In this document: positions 27,071-36,971 of the stretch, one piece after another
Layout of the letters: every line of letters starts with the position of its first letter
Position numbering within the stretch: position 1 is the first letter of the stretch
Translations under genes and position numbers: made by a program
DNA from: Sphingobacteriaceae bacterium
Lineage (GTDB): Bacteria > Bacteroidota > Bacteroidia > Sphingobacteriales > Sphingobacteriaceae
Length of the DNA: 64,000 bases
NCBI GenBank assembly: GCA_017745075.1
Contig: JAGIAD010000029.1
Span: 558,001-622,000, forward strand
Direction: 5' to 3'
Notes under the pieces: generated by a model
Database searches by the model: none
Seen by the model: the letters and a program-made list of their open reading frames with translations, nothing else
Told to the model about the DNA's origin: nothing

Positions 27071-28666
27071 TCAATTTAGAAGATGTTTAAGATCTTCCGG
27101 ACTATATACATTCGGCAACTTATATCCGTTAATTAAAATTGTTGGAGTAAAAGTAATGTCTGCTCTTTCACACCATTCTCTTTGCTTTTTGGTCGCGTCG
27201 TAATTATCGTGATTATTAACTATTGGATATTCCACCGACCAATTTTCGTAGGAATCTTTCTTTGTATACCAGCTTGTCAATGCCTTTCCGGCAAGCTCTT
27301 TATCATTCGATAATGTCAGTATTGATAAATGCCGGGCAGCCTTGGTGCGAAAGTCATCATCTCTGTCAGGCGTGGAAAAAAGGACCTTTACCAATATGTC
27401 TCTTTTCGTCTCTAATAGATCGCCTATAACCGCGTGCGCTTTTGCACATGGATCACAATATGGATTGCTGACAATCGTAATTACTGTTGAAGCAGTAGGA
27501 TTCCCTAACAAAATAGGGAAAAGCTCATCACTCACCGCGTATCTCGGTTGATTTGTTAAGAGATTTTGAAATAAAGTCGTATTGTATTTAATTTTACTAA
27601 TCTGCTGTTTCAACGGCGTTATAGCATGTTTAAGTAACCTTTGTAGTAATGCCCAAATAACAATCGGTGTACAAAAAGAAATAGGCAGGATATATAACAT
27701 TGCTGATTCAAATTGGAACGAGAAAGAATCAAAACTTACATTGATCAGCAACTCAGCCCAAAGTGCGATTAGTATAGCACAGCATAATATGCACCACTTT
27801 CGATTTCGAAATTGGTAGTGTAAGGACCACATAGTGTAGGGCAGCGTAAGTATATTTAACCATGCGAGAAAGCCCATCGACAAAGGATATATCAGCAATA
27901 ATAAGAACGAACCTACAAAATAATATAATCCGACTTCACTCCAGCTCAACCACGGAGTCAGTTGTGCGTACTTCGACTTTAAGACGGTATCACAACCGCC
28001 CTTACCGCCAAGACTGCATAAATTTTTTATAAATGAATTTTTAGGGTTTAAGCTTTGGATAAGCAGCAGTATACTAATAGTGCTGCCGATAAATTTAACC
28101 AGGCATATTGCGATATAAGGTTCCGAAAAAGGATGAGAAGTAATTATTAGTCCTATGCTTAAAACCCCCAGAACAAAAGTAACAGGATACAGTACTTTTT
28201 GTAGAATACCAAAAACGTACTGTATCATATAGCCCGATTCACCACTCAAATCTCTCTTTTCAGCGTAAAGTGCGATCCCATCCCATCTTTTAAGAAAAAT
28301 GCCCTCGTTCATTAAAGCTTTTTTATGATGTTCGTCACTATAACACACGTTTCCCTCTTCAATACTATGTACTAGAACAAATCTTCCGCCCTGCTCAGGA
28401 AAGTGTGCAGTAAAAGGAAATAATAGGTCTTCACGGTCATAATCCGGTATGTCAATTTTAAAAGCATCATTCTTCACATTCCAGTTATCTAAACAATCAC
28501 TCAATGCCAGGATACTTGGGTATTCAGTATGGTTTTGTATACAATTTTTTACTGTTAAGGAAGTCACCTTAACTCCTAAGTGCCTTAAAAGATCATTAGC
28601 AATAGTTACCAAATTTCGCTGTTGCGTTTTAAAGAGGTTCATGTTAAAGTAGTAATAGCTTATCAT
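27071..28666 (-). CDS. VKOR-thioredoxin fusion with C39-like N-terminus
   Basis: 531 residues. The first ~135 resemble a C39-peptidase-like domain of the kind found on Bacteroidota VKOR proteins, without a convincing catalytic Cys. A four- to five-helix VKOR domain (about 150-345) follows, with the loop Cys pair C217/C225 and the active-site C292-x-x-C295 (WCILC). The C-terminal thioredoxin/DsbA-like domain (about 375-531) has C404-DP-C407 and cis-Pro in 'ITFTPTILINGYKLP'. VKOR fusions make disulfides in exported proteins using quinone. It is the first gene of the minus-strand operon and lies 165 nt upstream of the Cys-rich precursors, so oxidising these peptides is the likely job. Confidence 0.9.
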   Translation of the reverse strand: MISYYYFNMNLFKTQQRNLVTIANDLLRHLGVKVTSLTVKNCIQNHTEYPSILALSDCLDNWNVKNDAFKIDIPDYDREDLLFPFTAHFPEQGGRFVLVHSIEEGNVCYSDEHHKKALMNEGIFLKRWDGIALYAEKRDLSGESGYMIQYVFGILQKVLYPVTFVLGVLSIGLIITSHPFSEPYIAICLVKFIGSTISILLLIQSLNPKNSFIKNLCSLGGKGGCDTVLKSKYAQLTPWLSWSEVGLYYFVGSFLLLLIYPLSMGFLAWLNILTLPYTMWSLHYQFRNRKWCILCCAILIALWAELLINVSFDSFSFQFESAMLYILPISFCTPIVIWALLQRLLKHAITPLKQQISKIKYNTTLFQNLLTNQPRYAVSDELFPILLGNPTASTVITIVSNPYCDPCAKAHAVIGDLLETKRDILVKVLFSTPDRDDDFRTKAARHLSILTLSNDKELAGKALTSWYTKKDSYENWSVEYPIVNNHDNYDATKKQREWCERADITFTPTILINGYKLPNVYSPEDLKHLLN

Positions 28667-29245
28667 GCTTGACTGAATAAATCAATCTTGCGTCATGTTT
28701 ATATAATTTAAAAACAGGCATCAAAAACCTTTCTAGGTTATAGTATAGTGGGCCCTCTATTTGTTTTCACTAAGTTTCTCACTTTTTATCTTTATTCAAA
28801 GCAGGCAAAACCACTATTACACCAAACACCTTTTCAGATGGACGACATGCCCGTTATTGAATGACCAACAAGGAAAAAAAACAGGTTGTAAAAGCCATTT
28901 TTATAAAAAAATAGACCCCGCGAAGCCTCCGTTACCAGTCGGAAACTGTAAAAAAATCCTAAATAATTCTTTTGACTTATAAAGTTTACATAAAACCATG
29001 GTGAGATCTACCTTTAAATTAATTAAAGCAGATCAACTACTTATTTTAGAAGTCAGATGCGATCACAGTTTTTTAGATGTCCTTACAAAGAACCATTTGG
29101 TCCTAAAAATTTGCCAGTTGGTTTATAAAGCTTGGAAGGAATACTGATAAATTATACTTTTAGATAATCTAAAATATACTTAACACATTTTCCCATGAAC
29201 AACAAACTAACAAAAAGAGTAGCATTTATTTTTAAAAGAAAGGCA
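28667..29245. other. Divergent intergenic region of the peptide locus, 579 bp
   Basis: Holds the promoters for the VKOR operon (minus) and the third precursor (+). A tiny + strand frame at 28998-29147 (49 aa, MVRSTFKLIKADQLLILEV...) has no leader or family and is probably not a gene. Around 28811-28890 there are short matches in conserved spacing (TTACACCAAA.ACC ... TGACCAA.AAGGAAAAAAAAC) to 1597-1650 upstream of repeat copy A. Confidence 0.45.
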
Positions 29246-29380
29246 ATGATGAATCTTACAAAAGAGCAGATGAGAAACGTCAGAGGTGGAGATGGTACAA
29301 CTACAAATATTGACAAGCCATCTCTTGAGGTGACCTGTACGCTGGTTCAAGTTCCTACACAGAGTGGCAACAATGATTAG
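29246..29380 (+). CDS. Double-glycine leader peptide precursor 3, 44 aa
   Basis: Leader MMNLTKEQMRNVRGG, core of 29 residues starting DGTTTNIDKPSLEV with one Cys. The frame is open from an earlier ATG (29195), but the start at 29246 (or 29249) gives a leader of normal length after an AGAAAGG-like ribosome site. The E-Q-M-x-N-V-x-GG motif fits the same export family as the two minus-strand precursors, though the core is unrelated. It is directly followed (25 nt) by an S41 peptidase and then a sensor kinase and LytTR regulator, so it may be a pheromone for that pair. Confidence 0.7.
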   Translation: MMNLTKEQMRNVRGGDGTTTNIDKPSLEVTCTLVQVPTQSGNND

Positions 29381-29405
29381 ATCTTGATCAGAAGCACAAC
29401 AAAAA

Positions 29406-30821
29406 ATGATGAAAAAATATACCCTTGCCATTCTCATGTTCTTCGGCCTTGGAGCCAAAGCCCAGGATTGCTCTTGCGCCACCAATTTTAACTATATGGT
29501 AGAAAAGGTAAAAAAGAACTATGTAGGATATAGTGACAAAATCACGGTTTCGAATAAAAAGAAATTTGATCTCTTTACAGACAGCCTGCTATCGGTTGCA
29601 AAAAAATCCGATCGTTATGAATGTTCATCGGTCCTTCGTGAATGGCTGTCTTTCTTTAAGGATAAACACATGACAGCCGGCATAGATGCAACCGGGTTTT
29701 CTGAAGACTTGATCAGAAAGTTTTACGCCAACGATAAAAGAACTTCGTGGACCGAGGCTACTCTCACCAAATACCTTAATGCCAAAAGGGATAAAATTGA
29801 CATTGAAGGTGTCTGGGTAAGTGACACGCGTGCCTATAGAGTTGGCATTGTTCGGAGTAACGATAAAAAGGAGCTTTCGTTTGTAGCATTTATTATTAAA
29901 GCCGATAGCATATATTGGGTACCTGGACAGATCAAATTTGAGATCGTCAAAACCGACAAAGGATACCAAACAAAAAATTTCCGTACGAAAGATCATTCAT
30001 ACACTTATCCCAAAGTCGAGAAAAATGGTGACACACTTAGCTTTGGTACGAACGGAAAATGGTATAAAAACGATACCCCACCCGCTCAAAAGGTAGCGGC
30101 GAAAAAAAATCCCGATCCTTCACCAAGATTTACGGTCTTAGATGATCAAACATCTATGTTTACCCTGTCTTCTTTTGCGTCACTGGACTATGTTAAGGTA
30201 ATGGATACTTTGATAAAAAAAAATGAAACCATATTAAAGAGGACCAAACACCTTATTATTGACTTAAGGAACAATGCGGGCGGATCCGTCTTGGTATACG
30301 AAAAATTACTGCCCTATCTGTATACAAACCCAATCTTACAAGAAGGCGGCCTGGTATTGGCCACCGCTGATAACATTACCTATGGGTATTCAAACACTCA
30401 TCCGGAGCTGCCCGATAGCTTGCAGCAACATTTTAAGAAGCGCCTTGCAAAACTTAAGGCACATGAGGGAGAGCTATACCCGCTATATCCGGTAGACACC
30501 ATTAAATATTCAACAATAGAAAAGTATCCTGAACGTGTCTCGTTTTTAATGAACAGAAGTACAGGAAGTGCAGCTGAATTTTTTTTATTGGAAGCCAGAC
30601 AAAGTACAAAGGTGAAACTGTATGGTGAAAATACTGCTGGAGCAGTTGATTATCCTGAATTCATTAAAATGAAAATGCCTTGTGACTTTTTTGTCCTTTA
30701 CTATCCAGCTTGTAAATCGTTACGATTGCCCCACTACCCATTGGATAATATAGGAATTAAACCAGATATAGCAATACCGGCTGAAACCCCTGATTGGATC
30801 GATTACGTACGCAAACACTAA
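29406..30821 (+). CDS. S41-family peptidase (CtpA/tricorn-like)
   Basis: 471 residues with a Sec signal (cleavage near GLGAKAQ). A helical N-terminal part (about 25-110, four Cys) precedes the S41 catalytic core (about 235-460): 'LIIDLRNNAGGSVLVYEKLL', then NRSTGSAAEFFLLEAR with the likely nucleophile Ser near 385, then YGENTAGAVDY. No PDZ domain is obvious. The family cuts C-termini of exported proteins. Its place right after a double-glycine precursor and 4 nt before a sensor kinase suggests that it trims the peptide or acts in signalling (inference). Confidence 0.85.
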   Translation: MMKKYTLAILMFFGLGAKAQDCSCATNFNYMVEKVKKNYVGYSDKITVSNKKKFDLFTDSLLSVAKKSDRYECSSVLREWLSFFKDKHMTAGIDATGFSEDLIRKFYANDKRTSWTEATLTKYLNAKRDKIDIEGVWVSDTRAYRVGIVRSNDKKELSFVAFIIKADSIYWVPGQIKFEIVKTDKGYQTKNFRTKDHSYTYPKVEKNGDTLSFGTNGKWYKNDTPPAQKVAAKKNPDPSPRFTVLDDQTSMFTLSSFASLDYVKVMDTLIKKNETILKRTKHLIIDLRNNAGGSVLVYEKLLPYLYTNPILQEGGLVLATADNITYGYSNTHPELPDSLQQHFKKRLAKLKAHEGELYPLYPVDTIKYSTIEKYPERVSFLMNRSTGSAAEFFLLEARQSTKVKLYGENTAGAVDYPEFIKMKMPCDFFVLYYPACKSLRLPHYPLDNIGIKPDIAIPAETPDWIDYVRKH

Positions 30822-30825
30822 CTGT

Positions 30826-31959
30826 ATGATTTCTCTCTTAAATAAAAACAGACTCATTATAACTTATCACATCCTGTTCTGGTTATCGTATATGACACTT
30901 GGTGCTTTAATGGATTTTGCAAGGAACCCAATGCATTTTTCTATTAACATTCCGGATATGTTTTTTACCCAACTGCCGAATATGGCAGTATTCTATTCCT
31001 GTCTGGCCATTTACAATAAGTTTCTTCAACCATTAAAAATTGCTTTTTTTGTAATTTTTATACTCGGAGCATATGGTCTATCCTTATCCTTATGGCTCTT
31101 AAATACACATATTATCTCGGCGCTCGTCCATCCTAACAAAATAAGATCAGTTAAGATCCCTTTTAACTGGACCAGGTTTTGTGTAGAAGTATTATGGCTG
31201 TTTGTTATCTATGCCTTTTTTGCGTTTGGCTATTATTACTTCAGGAAGAGCCTTCGGAATGAACAGAGGGTTCGTATCATCGAAAAAGAAAAGCATCGTG
31301 CAGAATATGCGTTTCTCAGGGCTCAGATCAATCCTCATTTTCTCAATAATACGCTTAGTTTTTTCTATGCTAAGTCATTGCCTTTGTCGTCAGAACTGGC
31401 CGATGGGATTCTGACGTTGAGTGAGATCATGCATTACTCCTTAGCACAGGATCGGGATGACCAAACTACATTGGTCGATGAAGAGATAGCCCATATCAAC
31501 AATGTGATCAACATTAACCAGCTCCGTTTTAATCATGAACTACAGATCAGTTTTGAAGTGCAAGGCAGCACTAAGAATGCACGTATTATCCCACTGATAT
31601 TGATTACTATTGTTGAGAATGTCTTAAAACATGGCAATTGTACTGACGAATCAAATCCAGCCAAAATCCACCTGGAGGTTAATCAAGATAAAGGATATTT
31701 ACAGCTAAAAACTTATAATATAAAGAAAAAAGGTCCTAAAGAGTTATCCAGTGGCATAGGTATGGAGAACATCAGAAAACGGTTAAGTCATTGTTACGGG
31801 GAGAACTATGTGCTCTCCATTAATGAAACAGAAACTGATTACGCTCTTGAAATGATTTTATATCAGATCTATCATAAGGAAGCAACAATATATAATGCCA
31901 ATACTCATCCCACTTTACTTAACCCGGCAAACATTAAACCGCAATATCCTTTACCATGA
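30826..31959 (+). CDS. LytS-type sensor histidine kinase
   Basis: 377 residues: four membrane helices within about 10-150, a short coiled linker, then a His_kinase domain with H171 in AQINPHFLNNT and a HATPase domain (ENVLKHGN and SSGIGMENIRKRL). There is no large extracellular sensor domain, so a small ligand in or near the membrane is plausible, as with peptide-sensing kinases of the LytTR class. The stop overlaps the start of the response regulator by 4 nt (ATGA). Confidence 0.93.
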   Translation: MISLLNKNRLIITYHILFWLSYMTLGALMDFARNPMHFSINIPDMFFTQLPNMAVFYSCLAIYNKFLQPLKIAFFVIFILGAYGLSLSLWLLNTHIISALVHPNKIRSVKIPFNWTRFCVEVLWLFVIYAFFAFGYYYFRKSLRNEQRVRIIEKEKHRAEYAFLRAQINPHFLNNTLSFFYAKSLPLSSELADGILTLSEIMHYSLAQDRDDQTTLVDEEIAHINNVININQLRFNHELQISFEVQGSTKNARIIPLILITIVENVLKHGNCTDESNPAKIHLEVNQDKGYLQLKTYNIKKKGPKELSSGIGMENIRKRLSHCYGENYVLSINETETDYALEMILYQIYHKEATIYNANTHPTLLNPANIKPQYPLP

Positions 31960-32678
31960 TAAACTGTATTATTGTTGACGATGAAGTACATGCTATACAA
32001 GTTTTACAGCATCACATTAAATCTGTTGCCCAGCTCAACCTGGTTGCCAGTTTTACCAAACCGGCAGAAGCTATTACCTTTCTGAACGGACAACAGGTAG
32101 ATCTGATATTTCTGGATATCCATATGCCGGAAATATCCGGAATAGAATTCATTCAGACTATCCGTCACGAAGATTATCATTTTATCCTGACTACGGCATA
32201 TCGTGAATTTGCTCCCGATGCATTTGATCTTGATGTGGTTGATTATCTAATTAAACCGATATCACTGGCGCGTTTTTTACAAGCTGTTACAAAAGCACAA
32301 AAAGTAATCAAGCTACAAAATACCGATCGGATTAAAGATTCGCTAGACACTGATTATTTTATGGTTAAAGCTATAAAAGGATGGATGGTTAAAATAAAGC
32401 TGGTTGATATCGATTATATCGAAGGCATGAAAAACTACGTGGCTTTTCATCATAACGGCAACAGAACTGTCGCTTTGAGTACCCTAAAAGAGATTGAGGA
32501 AAGGCTACCCGATGAGCACTTTATCAGGGTTCAAAAGTCTTTCATTATTGCATTAGATAAGTTTACTGCTCTTGATGGAAATCGTGTTATCCTTAAGGAT
32601 GTTTCATCTGAAATTTTAATAGGGGAAACCTATAGGCAGCAATTCCTGGAAACAATTAAGAAAAAACAGATTCTATGA
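31956..32678 (+). CDS. LytTR-family response regulator
   Basis: 240 residues: an N-terminal receiver (acidic pocket D8/D9, phospho-acceptor D54 in IFLDIHMP, Lys in YLIKP) and a C-terminal LytTR DNA-binding domain (about 135-240; 'VDIDYIEGMKNYVAFH' and FIRVQKSFIIALDK). Partner of the preceding kinase. LytTR pairs often control genes next to them, here probably the peptide locus. The binding site was not identified. Confidence 0.94.
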   Translation: MINCIIVDDEVHAIQVLQHHIKSVAQLNLVASFTKPAEAITFLNGQQVDLIFLDIHMPEISGIEFIQTIRHEDYHFILTTAYREFAPDAFDLDVVDYLIKPISLARFLQAVTKAQKVIKLQNTDRIKDSLDTDYFMVKAIKGWMVKIKLVDIDYIEGMKNYVAFHHNGNRTVALSTLKEIEERLPDEHFIRVQKSFIIALDKFTALDGNRVILKDVSSEILIGETYRQQFLETIKKKQIL

Positions 32679-32731
32679 TTTAATTACCCTAGCCTGTTTA
32701 AGCGATAATTCGTGCTAGAAATTCCGTGAGA

Positions 32732-35700
32732 CTAACTCATTTTTCTTCGAGGCAGTCCAATCTCGTGCTCCTGTGGATAGGGTAACCTGTGGGTCATGCT
32801 TACATCTTCTCTGAGTTTTTCATGAATATTGTATTTCTTATCTTCATCATGGTAATATCTTGGATCGGGAATAAAGGGCATTTTGGCCATTTTTTGAATG
32901 GTTATGGTGGGAAAATGAAAATCAACCTCTACATATCCTAAAAGCAGATAGCATCCGCCACCTTTAAACGGATAATGTTTCAGTGAGTCAGCAAAATGCG
33001 CCGTATCGAAATAATTTCCCTCTACATCAATCCAGGTTCCAAAATACATCTCTCCTTTATTTGTAGGAACATGTTTTCTGGAAATGAGGTAAGCCAACAT
33101 TTTTACTTGCTTTTTGTGGTAACTTATCAGGTCTTTGGCCATCACATTACCCCGGTACTTAGAAACCATAAGATCAAAGGGACTTACGGAAACAGGAAAC
33201 CCCAATAATTCGATTTCATCAAAAGCATCTTCAAGCAGGTCTCTTTTAAGTACCGGAAGCTGGTATTCTTTCACAGGTTCATCAAACAGTGTTTCCATTC
33301 TTTTCTCAGGCTTGAAATCGTTAAGCAATATTCTGGCTTCAATTAACAGCTCATTCTTTTGTTTCCCGGTAAACCTAAAAGCATCAATGAAAATTAGGAT
33401 TTCTATTCCGGCAATGCCAATGGGTATCCGTTTTATAAAGTCTTCCAAAGATTTATAATCACCTCTTTTCATACGATCCTCCACAATAAGCTCAGCTACT
33501 GACCTTTCTAAAGATTGCAGGTGCATAAAGCCAAGGTAGACGTCAGTGCCGTACAATGTTGTCTGATATTCGCTATGGTTGACACAAGGGTTCAAGATAT
33601 TGGCACCTGACATCCTTGCTTCATGTATATATACTTCTGTACGGTAAAATCCTCCCCCATTGTTAATAACCGCAACCATAAATTCCAATGGATAATGCAC
33701 CTTTAAATATAAACTCTGATAGCTCTCTACCGCATAAGATGCAGAGTGGGCTTTGCAAAATGAATAGCCTGCAAAACTTTCAATCTGGCGGTATACCTCA
33801 GTACTCAAAGCTTCAGGATGTCCGAGCTGTTTACAGGATTCAAAAAAGTGATCTTTTACTTTCTGCAAAGCAGCAAGTGACCTACCCTTGCCGCTCATGG
33901 CCCGACGTAAGACATCTCCATCGGTGGCCGGAAGACCACCATAATGCAGAGCGATTTTAATCACGTCCTCCTGGTACACCATTATTCCGTATGTTTCTCC
34001 CAGCTGCTCCTCGAAAACGGGATGAAAGTATTCAAACTGATTTGGGTTGTTGTGGCGGAAAATATATTCTTTCATCATTCCGCTCTGCGCTACCCCCGGC
34101 CGGATAATGGATGAAGCAGCTACCAGTGTTTTATAATTATCACATTTTAGGCGTCGTAGAAGTCCACGCATGGCTGGCGACTCTATATAAAAGCATCCTA
34201 GGGTTTTTCCGATACTTAAAAATTCATTGCACTGCTTTTCATTCTTCGAAATGGATGTATTTCGGATGTCCACCTGCACTCCCCTGTTTTTTCTGATCAG
34301 CTTTACAGCATCATTGATGCTGCCGATCCCCCTTTGACTAAGAATATCGAATTTTTCAAAACCAATCTCCTCAGCCGTGTGCATATCAAATTGAACTATG
34401 GGAAATCCTTTAGGTGGCATAATCAGTGCAGTATAATTGCTTATAGGTTCCTCTGAGATTAATATCCCACATGAATGCATGCTCCGCTGGTTGGGAAATC
34501 TATCCAGCATCTTTCCATATGTATGCACCTGCTTTACTACTGAATTATCATCATGCCGCTCTATAGATTGTGTAGTGAGGGCATCTAATTCTTCTTTGGG
34601 CAAACCAAAAACTTTTCCAACTTCACGTAATATCGACCTGTATTTAAATTCGACATTGGTACCGCAAAATGCTACATATTCTTTACCGTAGCGGTCAAAG
34701 ATATATTGCAGGATCACATCTCGATCCTGCCAGCTCCAATCCAGATCAAAATCAGGTGGGGTTTTCCGGTTGAGGTTCAGAAATCGCTCAAAATACAAAT
34801 CAAGTTCCAGAGGGCAGATGTCGGTTATTCCCAGGCAATATGCAACAATACTATTGGCACCGCTCCCTCGTCCGATATGCATAAAGCCCATGCTGTTGCT
34901 GTAACGAACAATATCCCACGTAATGAGAAAATAACCGCTGAATGAAAGCTGATCGATAACCTTTAGCTCTTTCTCTATTCTCTTTCGGGCTTCAATATGA
35001 TTATCACCATATCTTGTTTTAAGTCCAGCATAAGCAAGAGAAGTGAGTAGTTTTATATCAGTTTCCTTATCTCGTGTGTAATACTTTTTATTTCGGGGAT
35101 AAGAAAAATCGTAATCAAAACTACAATTGTCCAGGATCATTTGTGTATTACTGATCAGCTTTGGATATCGCTCGTAAAGTTGAAGAAGTTTTTTCACATC
35201 TAGCATTGTTTCATCTGCACGGCAATGCTGGGAAGGCTTTAGCAGGGTAATAAGCGTGTTAAGATCAATAGCCCGCAAGACTTTATGAAGTTCATACTCT
35301 TGCTCATTTTTAATGGTAACGGATTGAAGAATCACCATTTTATGAATGAGTTGCTGCCACTGTTTCTGAAATAACAAATTCACCTGGTCAGGCCGTACAC
35401 CAATATACTCATGATCCAGGAGTTTTGCAGGCGCATTTTCAAGGGGATAGATGGTAAAAGATTGGTGAAAATCAGGATGATGCCTGGGTAATGGAACTTC
35501 ATCACAGTTGTGACTGGTTAATAATTGGTTAATCTCAGAAAGTGCATTCTCATTTTTTGCCAGTACAACATATAATAACTCCTCTTCATCCCTGAATTCC
35601 ATACCCACAATAGGTTTAACCCCTGCATTCTTGCAGGTTTTTAAAAACTCATAAATGGCAGTCATCGTATTGATATCCGTGAGGCAAAGGGTATCTGCAC

Positions 35701-35785
35701 CCGCTTCCACAGCAGATTGTACTAAGTGCTGAACAGAGAGAGTACCGTAACGCAGGCTGTGATAGGTATGACAGTTGAGGTACAT
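32732..35785 (-). CDS. DnaE-type DNA polymerase III alpha subunit, short (ImuC/DnaE2-like)
   Basis: 1017 residues, shorter than a housekeeping DnaE (about 1150-1200). It has an N-terminal PHP domain (about 1-200), palm and fingers with the catalytic PDFDLDWS segment near 345 and 'FMHIGRGSGANSIVAYCLG', helix-hairpin-helix and OB-fold regions, and no exonuclease domain. It starts 2 nt after dinB and is cotranscribed with it. A DnaE paired with a Y-family polymerase and a LexA-like regulator fits damage-inducible mutagenesis cassettes. imuB and imuA were not seen; dinB takes the place of imuB. Confidence 0.88.
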   Translation of the reverse strand: MYLNCHTYHSLRYGTLSVQHLVQSAVEAGADTLCLTDINTMTAIYEFLKTCKNAGVKPIVGMEFRDEEELLYVVLAKNENALSEINQLLTSHNCDEVPLPRHHPDFHQSFTIYPLENAPAKLLDHEYIGVRPDQVNLLFQKQWQQLIHKMVILQSVTIKNEQEYELHKVLRAIDLNTLITLLKPSQHCRADETMLDVKKLLQLYERYPKLISNTQMILDNCSFDYDFSYPRNKKYYTRDKETDIKLLTSLAYAGLKTRYGDNHIEARKRIEKELKVIDQLSFSGYFLITWDIVRYSNSMGFMHIGRGSGANSIVAYCLGITDICPLELDLYFERFLNLNRKTPPDFDLDWSWQDRDVILQYIFDRYGKEYVAFCGTNVEFKYRSILREVGKVFGLPKEELDALTTQSIERHDDNSVVKQVHTYGKMLDRFPNQRSMHSCGILISEEPISNYTALIMPPKGFPIVQFDMHTAEEIGFEKFDILSQRGIGSINDAVKLIRKNRGVQVDIRNTSISKNEKQCNEFLSIGKTLGCFYIESPAMRGLLRRLKCDNYKTLVAASSIIRPGVAQSGMMKEYIFRHNNPNQFEYFHPVFEEQLGETYGIMVYQEDVIKIALHYGGLPATDGDVLRRAMSGKGRSLAALQKVKDHFFESCKQLGHPEALSTEVYRQIESFAGYSFCKAHSASYAVESYQSLYLKVHYPLEFMVAVINNGGGFYRTEVYIHEARMSGANILNPCVNHSEYQTTLYGTDVYLGFMHLQSLERSVAELIVEDRMKRGDYKSLEDFIKRIPIGIAGIEILIFIDAFRFTGKQKNELLIEARILLNDFKPEKRMETLFDEPVKEYQLPVLKRDLLEDAFDEIELLGFPVSVSPFDLMVSKYRGNVMAKDLISYHKKQVKMLAYLISRKHVPTNKGEMYFGTWIDVEGNYFDTAHFADSLKHYPFKGGGCYLLLGYVEVDFHFPTITIQKMAKMPFIPDPRYYHDEDKKYNIHEKLREDVSMTHRLPYPQEHEIGLPRRKMS

Positions 35786-35787
35786 AG

Positions 35788-36945
35788 CTAATGAATTTTT
35801 GAAAGAAAATTATATCCCGAAGCACGACCAACCGCATTTTTCCCAAACCTGTTTTTAATCCTATCCATTGATTGGTATAGGTTCATCATTTCCTGGGTAT
35901 CTTCGAAAATATTCATTTGGTATTCCCCATGAACAAGACCTGTCAATTTTAATCCTACAAGCCGTATCCGCATTCTGCGGGTATACAACTTATCAAACAA
36001 TTCCAGAGCATACTTACTGATGGTATGATCTGCTGAAGTATAAGACACCCTGCACTGTTTAATTTCTGTATCAAAATTAGAGTAGCGAATCTTCACTACA
36101 ATGGTAGAAGTCAGCCACTTTTCCTTTCTGAGCTGGTGGGCTAGCTGTTCGGCCATGCCCGTGATCAGAGATTTGATTCCAATAATATCAATAGAATCTT
36201 TTTCAAAAGTATGTTCCGATGAAATTGATTTTCTTTCTGTATATGGGACTACCGGACTATCATCTATTCCATTTGCCTTACGCGAAAGTTCAACCCCGTT
36301 TTTTCCTAAAATCTTTTGCAAGACTTCCATAGGCATTTCTGCTAGCGTATGAATGGTCCTGATGCCAACCCTGGAGAGCAATTGGTAAGTCACTTCACCT
36401 ACCATCGGGATTTTCCGTACAGAAAGCGGATTTAAAAATGGTCGGATCATAGCCGGGCGTATCTCCATATGGCCCTTAGGCTTAGCTTCGCCCGTACCAA
36501 TCTTTGATACAGTCTTATTGTTGGAAAGGGCAAAGCTAATGGGCAAACCGGTATGGTGCAATACGCTTTTCGCCAATTCCTGGGTAAATATATAACAGCC
36601 GAAAAACCGGTCCATTCCCGAAAGGTCAAGATAAAATTCGTCAACACTTGCCTTTTCTACTAACGGTACTTTTTCTTCAATAATTTCTGTAACCTCATGC
36701 GACATTTTAGAGTAAAGGTCCATATCACCACGTATTATTCTTGCTTCAGGGCAGAGCTTCATCGCCATCTTGATTGGCATAGCAGACCTCACTCCATAAT
36801 AACGGGCTTCATAGGAGCAGGAAGCCACTACCCCACGGTCGCCACCACCAATAATTATTGGTTTGCCAATAAGCTCAGAATTATTCCTTCTCTCACACGA
36901 CACAAAAAACGTATCCAGGTCCATGTGTACAATCGATCTTTCCAT
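35788..36945 (-). CDS. dinB: Y-family DNA polymerase (DNA polymerase IV-like)
   Basis: 385 residues. The catalytic acids stand in MDLDTFFVSCE (near residues 8-10) and SVDEFYLDLSG (near 100-105); the palm/fingers, thumb helix-hairpin-helix ('IPMVGEVTYQLLSRVGI') and little-finger domain are complete. The last residues show no clear beta-clamp motif. Translesion polymerase, first gene of the dinB-dnaE operon, divergent from the S24 repressor with palindromes between them. Confidence 0.93.
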   Translation of the reverse strand: MERSIVHMDLDTFFVSCERRNNSELIGKPIIIGGGDRGVVASCSYEARYYGVRSAMPIKMAMKLCPEARIIRGDMDLYSKMSHEVTEIIEEKVPLVEKASVDEFYLDLSGMDRFFGCYIFTQELAKSVLHHTGLPISFALSNNKTVSKIGTGEAKPKGHMEIRPAMIRPFLNPLSVRKIPMVGEVTYQLLSRVGIRTIHTLAEMPMEVLQKILGKNGVELSRKANGIDDSPVVPYTERKSISSEHTFEKDSIDIIGIKSLITGMAEQLAHQLRKEKWLTSTIVVKIRYSNFDTEIKQCRVSYTSADHTISKYALELFDKLYTRRMRIRLVGLKLTGLVHGEYQMNIFEDTQEMMNLYQSMDRIKNRFGKNAVGRASGYNFLSKIH

Positions 36946-36971
36946 CTTAAATCAAATTACTATGCAAAATT

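Noticed and set aside
28761..28982. 73-codon + strand frame in the divergent region of the peptide locus
   Set aside because: No leader, no family, low-complexity Lys/Pro composition; it lies where promoters are expected.
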